A DNA stretch of 15,540 nt from Cellvibrionaceae bacterium. GTDB taxonomy: Bacteria > Pseudomonadota > Gammaproteobacteria > Pseudomonadales > Cellvibrionaceae. The notes under the pieces are model-generated. The model was given only the letters and a program-made list of their open reading frames with translations, was not told where the DNA came from and searched no databases. Each line of letters starts with the position of its first letter. Within the stretch, counting starts at the first letter, position 1. Both the position numbers and the translations under genes were made by a program. The DNA lies in contig JAGKXD010000094.1 in the NCBI GenBank assembly GCA_021151525.1, forward strand, positions 1 through 15,540. Reading direction: 5' to 3'. Below, piece after piece: positions 1 to 7,349 of this stretch.

Positions 1-2363
1 GAATGGCTTGGGTCAAAGCCATGCGGTGCTGCTCCAATCGGTTGTACATTTTCTAATTTACCTTCGCTGGTCACGCTCGTCGTTAACGAATTCCACGCTT
101 TTATCACGGCAGGTTTGTAAATTTTTTCATCCAACACTTTATGATTTAAACCCCAAGCCAATGCGTAGGTGATAAATGCTGTGCCGCTGGTTTCGCGGGC
201 GGTGTGGGTTTGTGGATCTAAAATGCCTGGTCTCCAAAGTCCGTCGGCTTGTTGTGCGCGTAAAAATGCGGCGGCCATTTCTTTAAATTGATTTTGATAG
301 CGCGAATAATCTGGATGATCTTTTGGGAAGTGTTCCAGCACTTGCACCAAACCTGCAACTGACCAGCCAGTGCCGCGTGCCCAGTGAATTGTTTTGCCGT
401 TGTGTTCACGCATATCTAAATAAGATTCATCGCGGAAATACATTCCAATCGCGGGGCGATAAAGTCTTTCAGTGGTTGCCCACCATTCTTTGTTCATAAA
501 ATCTAAATAGCGTTTATCACCGGTAGCTTCGTACATGAGCAACCAACTCATGGGGCCCATAAATAAAGCGTCGCTCCAACTCCAGCGGTCGCGATCATTA
601 GGTGATGCCCAATCCAGTGATGAAGTTGCAGGATGTTCGAGTATGTAATCCAAACGCGCTTTAGAAGGCTCAATCATTTTTGAATCTTTGTGTTTCAAAT
701 AGAGGTACAGATAAGCCTGCATCACACAGTGATCATCCGCATCGTAAATTCTGTCGTGTGGTTGCCAATGAATTTTTTCAGCTTGGGCGAGCATTTTTGT
801 TTCTAAATTTAGTTTGGGGATTTTTCGATCCGCGTAAATATTGCCAATATAAAAAGGCGCGAGTGTCCAAGCTTTGGGATCGTAATCTCCTACCGTCGGA
901 ATATTTTGCCATTGCCAATTTGCTGTTTGCTGCGCAATTTTTGCGATAGCTTTTTTGCGCAGTGGATTATTTAAATTTGCAGGAATAGGTTGCTCAGGTG
1001 TTGGGTGTAAAGCCTGGTGGCGCTCCCAATTAGTATTCCATGCGAGCACGGCAATAGGTGATGCAACTTGGCTGGCTGCTTGATCATTGCCATCCAATTG
1101 TTGCACGTTTTGAATCAACATTTGTGCTTGTCCCATGCGGCTCCATTGAATAGGGTCGAGCGATGGTTCCCACGCGCCGACGCTATCTTTGGTGAGCAAG
1201 TGTTCTGTCCAAATTGGTTTTTCCAAACTATCAATACTGGCCGCTGTCACTTGGCCAAGATTATTGCGGTAAATCAGATGTACCCAATTACCTTTCCAAC
1301 CATTTTCAACCAATAAAGCCGCACGAGAAATTGGCGGGTGTTTGGTGCCGTTTCCACTCAAATTAAAATTCTCTGCTGCTTCTGGCCCTGCAATGGTTTG
1401 CCATTTTCCTTCATCCCCATAAGCGACATGAAAGCGCGGTTTGCTGTTGATAGTTGGCGACCAATAAGACGCAATAAACGGGCGGCCTTTGTTATCGACA
1501 GCAATCGTTGGAGGATTCATTAGGTTGGAGTTTTGCGGAATTTTTAGTGCGTAATCTGCGTTGGCTTGGGTAACGGGAAGCTTTAGGGTTTTGCCATCCA
1601 AACTTGTCCAAGTCGCGCCGCCATCGATTGAGTGTGCGTAGGCTAAATCATGGTTGCTTGATACGTCCGGCGTTTCACGCCAAATCCACGCGAGATGCAG
1701 GCCGCCTTTTTTATCGACCGTCATATCCCAATATGCGCTGCGCTTGCCTTGGCCGTCGATCAACGAATCCTGAACGCGCTGCCATTGCTGGGTTTTGGTG
1801 ATGTAGCGGTTCATCACCAAATTGCCATTGCCCGAGCCGCCATCGCGGTATTGAAAGAGCAGATCGCCATCGGGCAGGCGATAAAACTGGGGGTAGGTGA
1901 CTCTTTGTTCGCGCTTGCCAAGCATGGCTTGGGGTTCACCCAATTCAAGGCTGCCCGCGGATTTGCTGCGCGCGTAGTGCAGAGCGTTGTTGTGGTGATC
2001 CCAACTCACGTGCAGAAAGCCCGCGCCATCAACCGCGAGGCTGACGTGGTTGTGGGCATCTTTAACATTGGCTTTGTGGCCGGTGTTTTGGGTTTGCCAA
2101 GTGTCTTCACCAATGCGGCGCTTGGCGAGCATCAAACTGCCATCGGCACTGTAATAGGCGGCGTATTGGTAAATGCTTTCGGTAAAAAGGCTTTGATGGG
2201 TTCCGGCCAACACATTGACCGAGCTGCCTGCCCAAGCTTGGGAATCCAGCGGAATAATTCGCGCTGTGGAATCTGCCTCCAGGCTAAAGCAGGGAAGGCT
2301 GATTAGTAGAGCAGAGGCAATTACGAGCGCGTTTTTGTATTTATGGAGTTTTCCTAGGTTCAT
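1..2363 (-). CDS. Secreted BNR_4 beta-propeller / GH105 fusion enzyme (C-terminus cut by window edge)
   Basis: The minus-strand frame is open from the ATG at 2361-2363 to the left edge: 787 codons without a stop, 3' end outside the window. A GCAGGA ribosome-binding site lies 8 bases upstream. Residues 1-30 are a signal peptide (KYKNALVIASALLISLPC core). Residues about 35-455 look like a BNR_4 propeller, with HNHVSLAVDGAG near 100 and YPQFYRLPDGD...YRDGGSGNGN near 155-180. Residues about 470 onward are GH105 (unsaturated rhamnogalacturonyl/glucuronyl hydrolase): DADDH at 541-545, WSWSDALFMGP with D598, and HWARGTGW at 660-667. The D543-D598 spacing of 55 equals that of the catalytic aspartates I recall for Bacillus YteR. 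GH105 removes a delta-4,5-unsaturated uronate from oligosaccharide ends. Some BNR_4-type propellers are uronate-polymer lyases, so a lyase-plus-hydrolase protein is plausible, but the substrate (pectin, ulvan-like or arabinogalactan-type glycans) is inference. GH105 identity is firm; the propeller's activity is not. Confidence 0.85.
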   Translation of the reverse strand, partial: MNLGKLHKYKNALVIASALLISLPCFSLEADSTARIIPLDSQAWAGSSVNVLAGTHQSLFTESIYQYAAYYSADGSLMLAKRRIGEDTWQTQNTGHKANVKDAHNHVSLAVDGAGFLHVSWDHHNNALHYARSKSAGSLELGEPQAMLGKREQRVTYPQFYRLPDGDLLFQYRDGGSGNGNLVMNRYITKTQQWQRVQDSLIDGQGKRSAYWDMTVDKKGGLHLAWIWRETPDVSSNHDLAYAHSIDGGATWTSLDGKTLKLPVTQANADYALKIPQNSNLMNPPTIAVDNKGRPFIASYWSPTINSKPRFHVAYGDEGKWQTIAGPEAAENFNLSGNGTKHPPISRAALLVENGWKGNWVHLIYRNNLGQVTAASIDSLEKPIWTEHLLTKDSVGAWEPSLDPIQWSRMGQAQMLIQNVQQLDGNDQAASQVASPIAVLAWNTNWERHQALHPTPEQPIPANLNNPLRKKAIAKIAQQTANWQWQNIPTVGDYDPKAWTLAPFYIGNIYADRKIPKLNLETKMLAQAEKIHWQPHDRIYDADDHCVMQAYLYLYLKHKDSKMIEPSKARLDYILEHPATSSLDWASPNDRDRWSWSDALFMGPMSWLLMYEATGDKRYLDFMNKEWWATTERLYRPAIGMYFRDESYLDMREHNGKTIHWARGTGWSVAGLVQVLEHFPKDHPDYSRYQNQFKEMAAAFLRAQQADGLWRPGILDPQTHTARETSGTAFITYALAWGLNHKVLDEKIYKPAVIKAWNSLTTSVTSEGKLENVQPIGAAPHGFDPSH

Positions 2364-2472
2364 CGACTATTCCTGCGGTTGATTTTTCTTATTAATGAGA
2401 ACTTGCTTGTTAATACCGAAAGCACGAGCCGCCTGTTAGACTGCCGGCCTGATTTCCATCCTGAGCTTGCTG
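2364..2472. promoter_or_regulatory. Divergent intergenic region
   Basis: This 109-base gap separates the minus-strand BNR_4-GH105 gene from the plus-strand permease, so it should contain both promoters. It is AT-rich around 2379-2415 and holds a small inverted repeat, ATTAA (2391-2395) and TTAAT (2410-2414). I could not assign convincing -35/-10 pairs. That the region contains promoters is inferred from gene orientation only. Confidence 0.35.
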
Positions 2473-3357
2473 ATGTTAAACGAACTCTTCGCCATTTTGG
2501 CACCCATTATGATTTCCACTGGTATTGGCTACCTCTGGGGCAAAAGCGGTACTGAATTTCCAACCGATTTTATTTCGCGCATTGTGATGAATATAGGCAC
2601 GCCCTGTTTGATTATTGGGGTTATGGCCAAAGTGGAAGTAAAGCCTGAAATTATGGGTGGCGTTGCACTCGCAACTGCAATAGTTATGACTGCTATGGGC
2701 TTGATTGGTTGCCTGTGGTTGCGCCTCGTTAAATTGCCTATCGCGACTTATCTTCCCCCGCTAATATTCCCCAATAACGGCAATATGGGCTTACCTTTGT
2801 GTCTGTTCGCTTTTGGGCAAACCGGCCTTGCGCTGGCCTTGGGTTCGTTTATGGTGATGATGATCGCCACCTTTACCGTGGGTTTGGTTCTGGTGACTGA
2901 AGGTGGATGGCGCGAGCGTTTAACATCAGTCGCCAAGCAGCCGGTGATTTATTCCATGGCGATTGCGGTAGTGCTGCTGGTCACGCACACCGCTTTGCCG
3001 CGCTGGTTGGGTAATACGGTGGATTTGCTGGGCGGCATTGCGATTCCTTTAATGACCACGGCTTTAGGTGTTTCCCTCGCTACCCTTAAAATCCAGTTTT
3101 TATCGCGCAGTATCGCCTTTAGCTTGGGAAGGGTGTTCGGTGGCCTCTTGCTCGGTTATATTGTGTGTCATTTTATGGGGTTAACCGGCGTTTCGCGTGC
3201 CGTGGTGCTATTGCAATCGGCCATGCCCATTGCGGTGTTTAATTATTTACTCGCGTTGCGTTACAACCGGCAGCCAGAAGAAGTAGCGGCCATGGTATTG
3301 GTATCAACGCTAATTGCATTTGTGGGCTTGCCATTTTTGTTGGCGAGTTTGCTATAA
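2473..3357 (+). CDS. Auxin efflux carrier (AEC) family transporter
   Basis: This 294-residue, very hydrophobic protein has about ten predicted membrane segments, the usual size and shape of the AEC/Mem_trans family of inner-membrane permeases. It carries the family-typical segment NNGNMGLPL at residues 101-109 and a C-terminal half that repeats the five-helix arrangement. Bacterial members export or import small organic acids such as malate or malonate; the substrate cannot be read from the sequence. I chose the ATG at 2473. An in-frame TTG at 2467 would add two residues; there is no strong ribosome-binding site for either, only GAGC upstream. The gene ends 38 bases before purU on the same strand, so the two may be co-transcribed, although the function does not obviously link to folate metabolism. 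Confidence 0.85.
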   Translation: MLNELFAILAPIMISTGIGYLWGKSGTEFPTDFISRIVMNIGTPCLIIGVMAKVEVKPEIMGGVALATAIVMTAMGLIGCLWLRLVKLPIATYLPPLIFPNNGNMGLPLCLFAFGQTGLALALGSFMVMMIATFTVGLVLVTEGGWRERLTSVAKQPVIYSMAIAVVLLVTHTALPRWLGNTVDLLGGIAIPLMTTALGVSLATLKIQFLSRSIAFSLGRVFGGLLLGYIVCHFMGLTGVSRAVVLLQSAMPIAVFNYLLALRYNRQPEEVAAMVLVSTLIAFVGLPFLLASLL

Positions 3358-3395
3358 GTTTTTCATTGAATTTATAAAAATTGAAGAGTCATTTT

Positions 3396-4256
3396 ATGTC
3401 GGGCGTACAAGAAATTGTTTTAACTTTTAGCTGTCAGGATTCCAAAGGCATTGTTGCTGCGGTCGCCACTTTATTTGCGACCCTGGGTTTTAATATTAAA
3501 GAATCGTCTCAATTTGAAGATGTTGAGCAGAGTCGCTTTTTTATGCGCACCGTGTTCGAATGTCCAAGCGGATACAACCTAAGCCAAATTCGTTCGCTGT
3601 TTAAACCGCTCGCCGAACAGTACCGAATGGATTGGAAAATTTCCGATAGCCACGTAAAGCCCCGTGTATTAGTCGCGGTATCTCAATGGGGCCACTGTTT
3701 AAATGCTCTCTTAAATAGTTGGAAAAATGGTTCCTTGCCAATTGATATTGTGGGCGTAGTTTCCAATCACAATGTGATGCGCGATTTAACAGAATGGTAT
3801 CAATTGCCGTTTCATTATTTACCCATCACCGCTGCAACCAAAGTTGAACAAGAAGCCCAGCTCTGGCAATTAATGCAAGAATTGCAATCAGACTTTTTAG
3901 TGCTCGCACGCTACATGCAAATTCTTTCCGATGATCTCTGCCAAAAATTAAATGGCCGTGCAATCAACATCCACCATTCATTTTTACCTGGTTTTAAAGG
4001 CGCAAAACCTTATCACCAAGCGTTTGATCGCGGTGTAAAACTCATTGGCGCTACCGCGCATTTTGTAACGGCAGATTTGGATGAAGGCCCGATTATTGAG
4101 CAAGCGGTTGAGCGTGTATCACACATTAACTCGCCTGAAGATATGGCAGAGATCGGTCGCGATACAGAAGCTGTTGTGTTGAACCGCGCTGTGCGTTGGC
4201 ATGCGGAGCATCGCGTTTTATTAAACGGTACTAAGACGGTAGTTTTCTCAAAATAA
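3396..4256 (+). CDS. purU: Formyltetrahydrofolate deformylase PurU
   Basis: PurU hydrolyses 10-formyltetrahydrofolate to formate and tetrahydrofolate in the cytoplasm, balancing one-carbon pools and supplying formate for purine synthesis. The product is 286 residues, the normal family length. Residues 5-85 form the N-terminal ACT domain (IVLTFSCQDSKGIVAAVATL start), where methionine and glycine regulate the E. coli enzyme. Residues 88-286 are the formyltransferase-like domain, with the catalytic triad at N191 and H193 (INIHHSFLPGF) and D229 (DLDEGPIIEQ). I chose the ATG at 3396 because GAAGAG at 3383-3388 is correctly spaced before it; the in-frame TTG at 3381 would overlap that site. The stop overlaps the next start by one base (TAATG), indicating translational coupling with the DUF6164 gene. 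Confidence 0.95.
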   Translation: MSGVQEIVLTFSCQDSKGIVAAVATLFATLGFNIKESSQFEDVEQSRFFMRTVFECPSGYNLSQIRSLFKPLAEQYRMDWKISDSHVKPRVLVAVSQWGHCLNALLNSWKNGSLPIDIVGVVSNHNVMRDLTEWYQLPFHYLPITAATKVEQEAQLWQLMQELQSDFLVLARYMQILSDDLCQKLNGRAINIHHSFLPGFKGAKPYHQAFDRGVKLIGATAHFVTADLDEGPIIEQAVERVSHINSPEDMAEIGRDTEAVVLNRAVRWHAEHRVLLNGTKTVVFSK

Positions 4257-4624
4257 TGACGATCTTAATATTTAAACTGCAAAACGTTCCCGACGATGAA
4301 GCCGCCGATGTACGCGAGCTTCTCGCCGCAAACGATATTTATTTCTACGAAACCCACGCCGGCTTTTGGCGTTTGGGTGTTGATGGCCTTTGGCTGCCAG
4401 ACGACACCAACCTTGAGCGTGCCCGCGAATTAATTAAGACTTACCAAGCTGAGCGCGCCACCAGCCAAAGAAAAGCTTATGAGGAATTAGTGGAGCAGGG
4501 GCAAGCGCCAACGCTGTGGCAAAACTTTTTGCAGTCACCGCTGAGGTTTGTGCTCTTGTTTATCGCGGTATTTTTTGTCTTGACCTTAACCCTCGCACCC
4601 TTTGGGTTTATGCCCAAATTCTAG
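4256..4624 (+). CDS. DUF6164-type small membrane-anchored protein
   Basis: The product is 122 residues. Residues 1-65 form a soluble alpha/beta region (opening MTILIFKLQNVPDDEAADV, then ANDIYFYETHAGFWRLGV), followed by a helical stretch rich in charged residues (YQAERATSQRKAYEEL) and one transmembrane helix near residues 95-117. It resembles proteins annotated as DUF6164, which have no established function. The start codon overlaps the purU stop by one base and lacks its own ribosome-binding site, so translation is probably coupled to purU. It is the last gene before the terminator at 4673-4700. The N-terminal half recalls small signal-sensing folds of the DUF2007 kind, but that is impression only. 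Confidence 0.8.
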   Translation: MTILIFKLQNVPDDEAADVRELLAANDIYFYETHAGFWRLGVDGLWLPDDTNLERARELIKTYQAERATSQRKAYEELVEQGQAPTLWQNFLQSPLRFVLLFIAVFFVLTLTLAPFGFMPKF

Positions 4625-4672
4625 GGGCTAAACCCTAATCGAAAGTTGAATTTTTACCTTAAATTTTTCTTT

Positions 4673-4700
4673 AAAACCCGGTCTAAAAAGCCGGGTTTTT
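4673..4700 (+). terminator. Rho-independent terminator after the purU cluster
   Basis: A perfect 9-bp stem, AAAACCCGG (4673-4681) with CCGGGTTTT (4691-4699), a 9-base loop and a T-rich tail continuing to 4709. It lies 48 bases after the last stop of the AEC-purU-DUF6164 cluster and separates it from the GH26 gene. Confidence 0.85.
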
Positions 4701-4980
4701 CGCTTTTTTCATCCACTAAACCAAAATCCTTTTATTTTTATAAGTAAAAATAATTTCGTTTGTGATTTTGGTCTCAAAACTGATTTTATGTCGCCAAATT
4801 CATTGGAATACGGCTTAAAACCCGCATAAATACTGGGCTTGCGGGTTAGTATACAAGTCTGCAGTCTATTTCTGTCGCAATGTATTTTCCTCGATAGTTG
4901 TTGTTAGCTCCCGCAGATTTACCAGAGGTTTTAACAGCTCTGGTTCCGTGCAAAATAATCAATAATAAGGAGAACTCCTG
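4701..4980 (+). promoter_or_regulatory. Leader and promoter region of the GH26 gene
   Basis: No gene is seen in these 280 bases. Two inverted repeats stand out: AACCCGC (4819-4825) with GCGGGTT (4841-4847), loop 15, and ACCAGAG (4921-4927) with CTCTGGT (4938-4944), loop 10. A weak promoter could be TTGGAA (4803-4808) with CATAAA (4825-4830), 16 bases apart, whose -10 would fall within the first repeat. The ribosome-binding site AAGGAGA at 4967-4973 is strong and well spaced before the ATG at 4981. The repeats could be an operator and a 5'-UTR hairpin; no regulator is identified. Confidence 0.45.
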
Positions 4981-7149
4981 ATGCAAATATCTCGTGCAAA
5001 ACCCTATGGGTGGGCGGCGCTTTTTAGCCTTGCCTTAACCTGTTCACCTTGGGTGGCAGCGCAAACTGCCACCTGTAAATATGTGGTAACTAATTCGTGG
5101 GGTGCTGGGGCTACCGCCAGCATCGAAATTACCAATACGGGTACCACGGCATTAAATGGTTGGAACGTAAATTGGTCTTACGTGAATAACAGAATTAGTA
5201 GCAGCTGGAACGCTACGCTGACGGGTGCAAACCCTTACAGCGCAACTAATTTAAGTTGGAATGGCAGTGTTCAACCGGGTCAAACAGTGTCATTTGGTAT
5301 GCAGGTCACTACCAATGGTGCGGTTGAAACGCCGGTTGTGACTGGCGCTGTCTGCGGTGGAGTTGTTTCATCGGCATCTTCAGTAGCATCCAGTGTGGCG
5401 GTGACCAGTTCCTCATCTGCAAAATCTTCTAGCTCTTCATCTTCAAGCTCTGTGGCTGCTACCAGCAGCAGTAGCTCGGTGAAAAGTTCTGTGGCTTCCA
5501 GCTCCGTGGTTTCGAGTTCTGTAGTCTCAAGCTCTGTTGCCAGCTCAAGTTCTTCTACTTGTGCTTCAACTTCGCAATGTAATTGGTACGGCACGCTTTA
5601 CCCAAGCTGCGTAACAACTACCAGTGGTTGGGGTTATGAGAATGGCAAGAGTTGTATCGCAACATCAACTTGTACGTCACAACCTGCGCCTTACGGTGTA
5701 GTGAATGGCTGTGCGGTTTCTTCAAGCTCGGTAAGCTCTGCATCATCCAGTGTTAAAACCAGTTCATCGGCCAGTTCTGTGGTGAGTTCTTCGAGTGTTT
5801 CTAGCGTTAAATCTTCATCCAGCAGCAGTGTGGTGGCCAGTTCATCAAGCAGCTCAAGTTCTGTTGCAAGTGGTGTGATTCCTAATGCGACTGCAGGTGG
5901 TTGGCCTTACTGTCGCTCAGCGGATTCAGACCCGGATGGCGATGGTTGGGGCTGGGAGAATAGTTACTCCTGTATCGTTTATGGTTCCAAGGCCGATACC
6001 CAAGGCGTAGGCAATTTCTCTTACTGTGTAATTGGTTCATCCAAGTTGGATTTGTGCACCACTGACAACGGTAGCTGGGGAAGCCAAAACGGTAAGGTTT
6101 GTTTGTCCAAGAGTATGTGTCCAGGTATGGGCAGCGCTACCCAAGCGCCTTTACGTAGCGCGCCGGTCAATGCCAATGCAACTTCCACCACCAAGGCCGT
6201 TTACTCCTACCTGAAATCTATTTGGGGTAACCACATTTTGTCTGGCCAACAAGATTTAACCTGGCAGGACAATATCGACGAATACCAACGCGTGATTAAC
6301 GATACGGGCAAAGCGCCAGCCATCATGGGTTATGACTTCATGAACTACGGTATGTGGGCAGGCAACCCAGGCTTGGCGCAAACCGAAGAGGCTATCACTC
6401 ATTGGAAGCGCGGTGGTTTGGTGAATTTTATGTGGCATTGGCGCGATCCTAACGTCAATAAATCCACCACAATTGGCGAGTTCTACACCACCAAAACAAC
6501 TTTCACCATCCCAGTTGTGAATGGCCAGCTGGATACCACCAGCACCAACTTTACTAACATCCAAGCTGACGTTGCCAGAATTGCTGCCGAGTTGAAGAAG
6601 CTGCAAGACGCCGGTGTAACTGTTTTGTGGCGTCCATTGCATGAATCTTCAGGTGGCTGGTTCTGGTGGGGTCGTGCCGACCGTACCGACGGCGTTCCAC
6701 CGGCTTACGCCCAAGTATTGTTGTGGCGCTACCTCTATGACCGTTTGACTAACTACTATGGTTTGAACAACCTGATTTGGGTGTGGAATGGTCAAAGTGG
6801 TGCTTGGTATCCAGGTGATGCTTATGTAGATATCGTTGGTACCGATATTTATGACGGCAACCAAAATTACAAGTCACAAGTTTCTGCTTACAACTTGACG
6901 AAATCTTACGCATTGGAAACCAAAATGGTTGCCTTGAGTGAAACCAGCAACATTCCAGACCCGGATTTGATTATGAAAGACGGCGCCTGGTGGTTGTACT
7001 TCTTAGTGTGGAACGATTCAGATACCGCTGAAGGCGTAACCAGCTCCAACAATTTCTGGACCGGTGAGTACTACAACACCAAGGCTCAGAAACTGAAGGT
7101 GTACAACAGTGATTTGGTAATTACCTTGGATGAGTTACCGAAGTTTTAA
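4981..7149 (+). CDS. Secreted multidomain GH26 endo-beta-mannanase, CBM2-CBM10-CBM10-like x2-GH26
   Basis: The product is 722 residues. Residues 1-28 are a Sec signal peptide (cleavage near WVAAQ-TAT). Residues 30-125 are a CBM2 cellulose-binding module, disulfide pair C32/C125, with W40, W61, W65, W76 and W93. A polyserine linker (about 126-192) leads to a CBM10 at 194-244 (QCNWYGTLYPSC, SGWGYENGKSC). A second polyserine linker (245-298) precedes two shorter cysteine-rich segments at 308-335 (DPDGDGWGWENSYSC) and 346-380 (NGSWGSQNGKVC), which resemble degenerate CBM10 units. The GH26 domain occupies about 395-722. Its acid/base is E555 in WRPLHESSGG and its nucleophile E654 in ALSETSN. GH26 enzymes mostly cleave beta-1,4-mannan; a few act on beta-1,3-xylan or mixed-linkage glucan, so substrate is likely but not certain. 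The modules would hold the enzyme on cellulose in plant walls. Its own leader and terminators make it monocistronic. Confidence 0.92.
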   Translation: MQISRAKPYGWAALFSLALTCSPWVAAQTATCKYVVTNSWGAGATASIEITNTGTTALNGWNVNWSYVNNRISSSWNATLTGANPYSATNLSWNGSVQPGQTVSFGMQVTTNGAVETPVVTGAVCGGVVSSASSVASSVAVTSSSSAKSSSSSSSSSVAATSSSSSVKSSVASSSVVSSSVVSSSVASSSSSTCASTSQCNWYGTLYPSCVTTTSGWGYENGKSCIATSTCTSQPAPYGVVNGCAVSSSSVSSASSSVKTSSSASSVVSSSSVSSVKSSSSSSVVASSSSSSSSVASGVIPNATAGGWPYCRSADSDPDGDGWGWENSYSCIVYGSKADTQGVGNFSYCVIGSSKLDLCTTDNGSWGSQNGKVCLSKSMCPGMGSATQAPLRSAPVNANATSTTKAVYSYLKSIWGNHILSGQQDLTWQDNIDEYQRVINDTGKAPAIMGYDFMNYGMWAGNPGLAQTEEAITHWKRGGLVNFMWHWRDPNVNKSTTIGEFYTTKTTFTIPVVNGQLDTTSTNFTNIQADVARIAAELKKLQDAGVTVLWRPLHESSGGWFWWGRADRTDGVPPAYAQVLLWRYLYDRLTNYYGLNNLIWVWNGQSGAWYPGDAYVDIVGTDIYDGNQNYKSQVSAYNLTKSYALETKMVALSETSNIPDPDLIMKDGAWWLYFLVWNDSDTAEGVTSSNNFWTGEYYNTKAQKLKVYNSDLVITLDELPKF

Positions 7150-7201
7150 CTGAAATTACTAATGGGTTTTGGCGATAGTTGAAGCTCATTGGCGTAAAAT
7201 A

Positions 7202-7235
7202 AAAAACGGCTTGCCTTTAGGTGAGCCGTTTTTTT
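7202..7235. terminator. Bidirectional terminator between GH26 and TPR genes
   Basis: An 11-bp stem (AACGGCTTGCC 7205-7215 with GGTGAGCCGTT 7220-7230, two G-T pairs) has a TTTA loop, flanked by A-rich sequence on the left and TTTTTTT on the right. It lies 55 bases after the GH26 stop and is also downstream of the minus-strand TPR gene, so it can stop convergent transcription from both sides. Confidence 0.85.
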
Positions 7236-7254
7236 ATGTGTGTGGTTTGAGAGC

Positions 7255-7349
7255 TTGGGGCAGAACAGATGTCAAAAAAAATATAATTGTTCCTATTTTT
7301 GCTTCGTTTGAATTTTATTCTGCCCCCAAATTCCCTTAATTATATTTTT
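7255..7349. repeat. Two interleaved inverted repeats at the 3' end of the TPR gene
   Basis: Pair A is TTGGGGCAGAA (7255-7265) and TTCTGCCCCCAA (7318-7329), complementary with one extra C. Pair B is AAAAATATAATT (7277-7288) and AATTATATTTTT (7338-7349), a perfect 12-base match. The order A-B-A'-B' means the two stems cannot both form as simple nested hairpins; they would give a pseudoknot or alternative folds. Pair B overlaps the TPR stop codon. Function is unknown. Confidence 0.6.

Noticed and set aside
1695..2306. 203-codon plus-strand open frame
   Set aside because: It lies wholly antisense to the BNR_4-GH105 gene, which has a clear signal peptide, domain motifs and start site.
4622..4636. 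Small TAGGG/CCCTA inverted repeat after DUF6164
   Set aside because: The stem is short with no T-run; the real terminator is at 4673-4700.
5340..5560. Serine-codon tracts considered as tandem repeats or CRISPR-like arrays (also in GH6 and GH9)
   Set aside because: Units are irregular and encode polyserine linkers between domains; there are no regular spacers.
5280..5594. Antisense open frames rich in Glu/Leu over serine linkers (also at 9266-9595, 9989-10240, 13527-13886 and 14061-14315)
   Set aside because: They are mirror frames of repetitive serine codons in the linkers, not genes.
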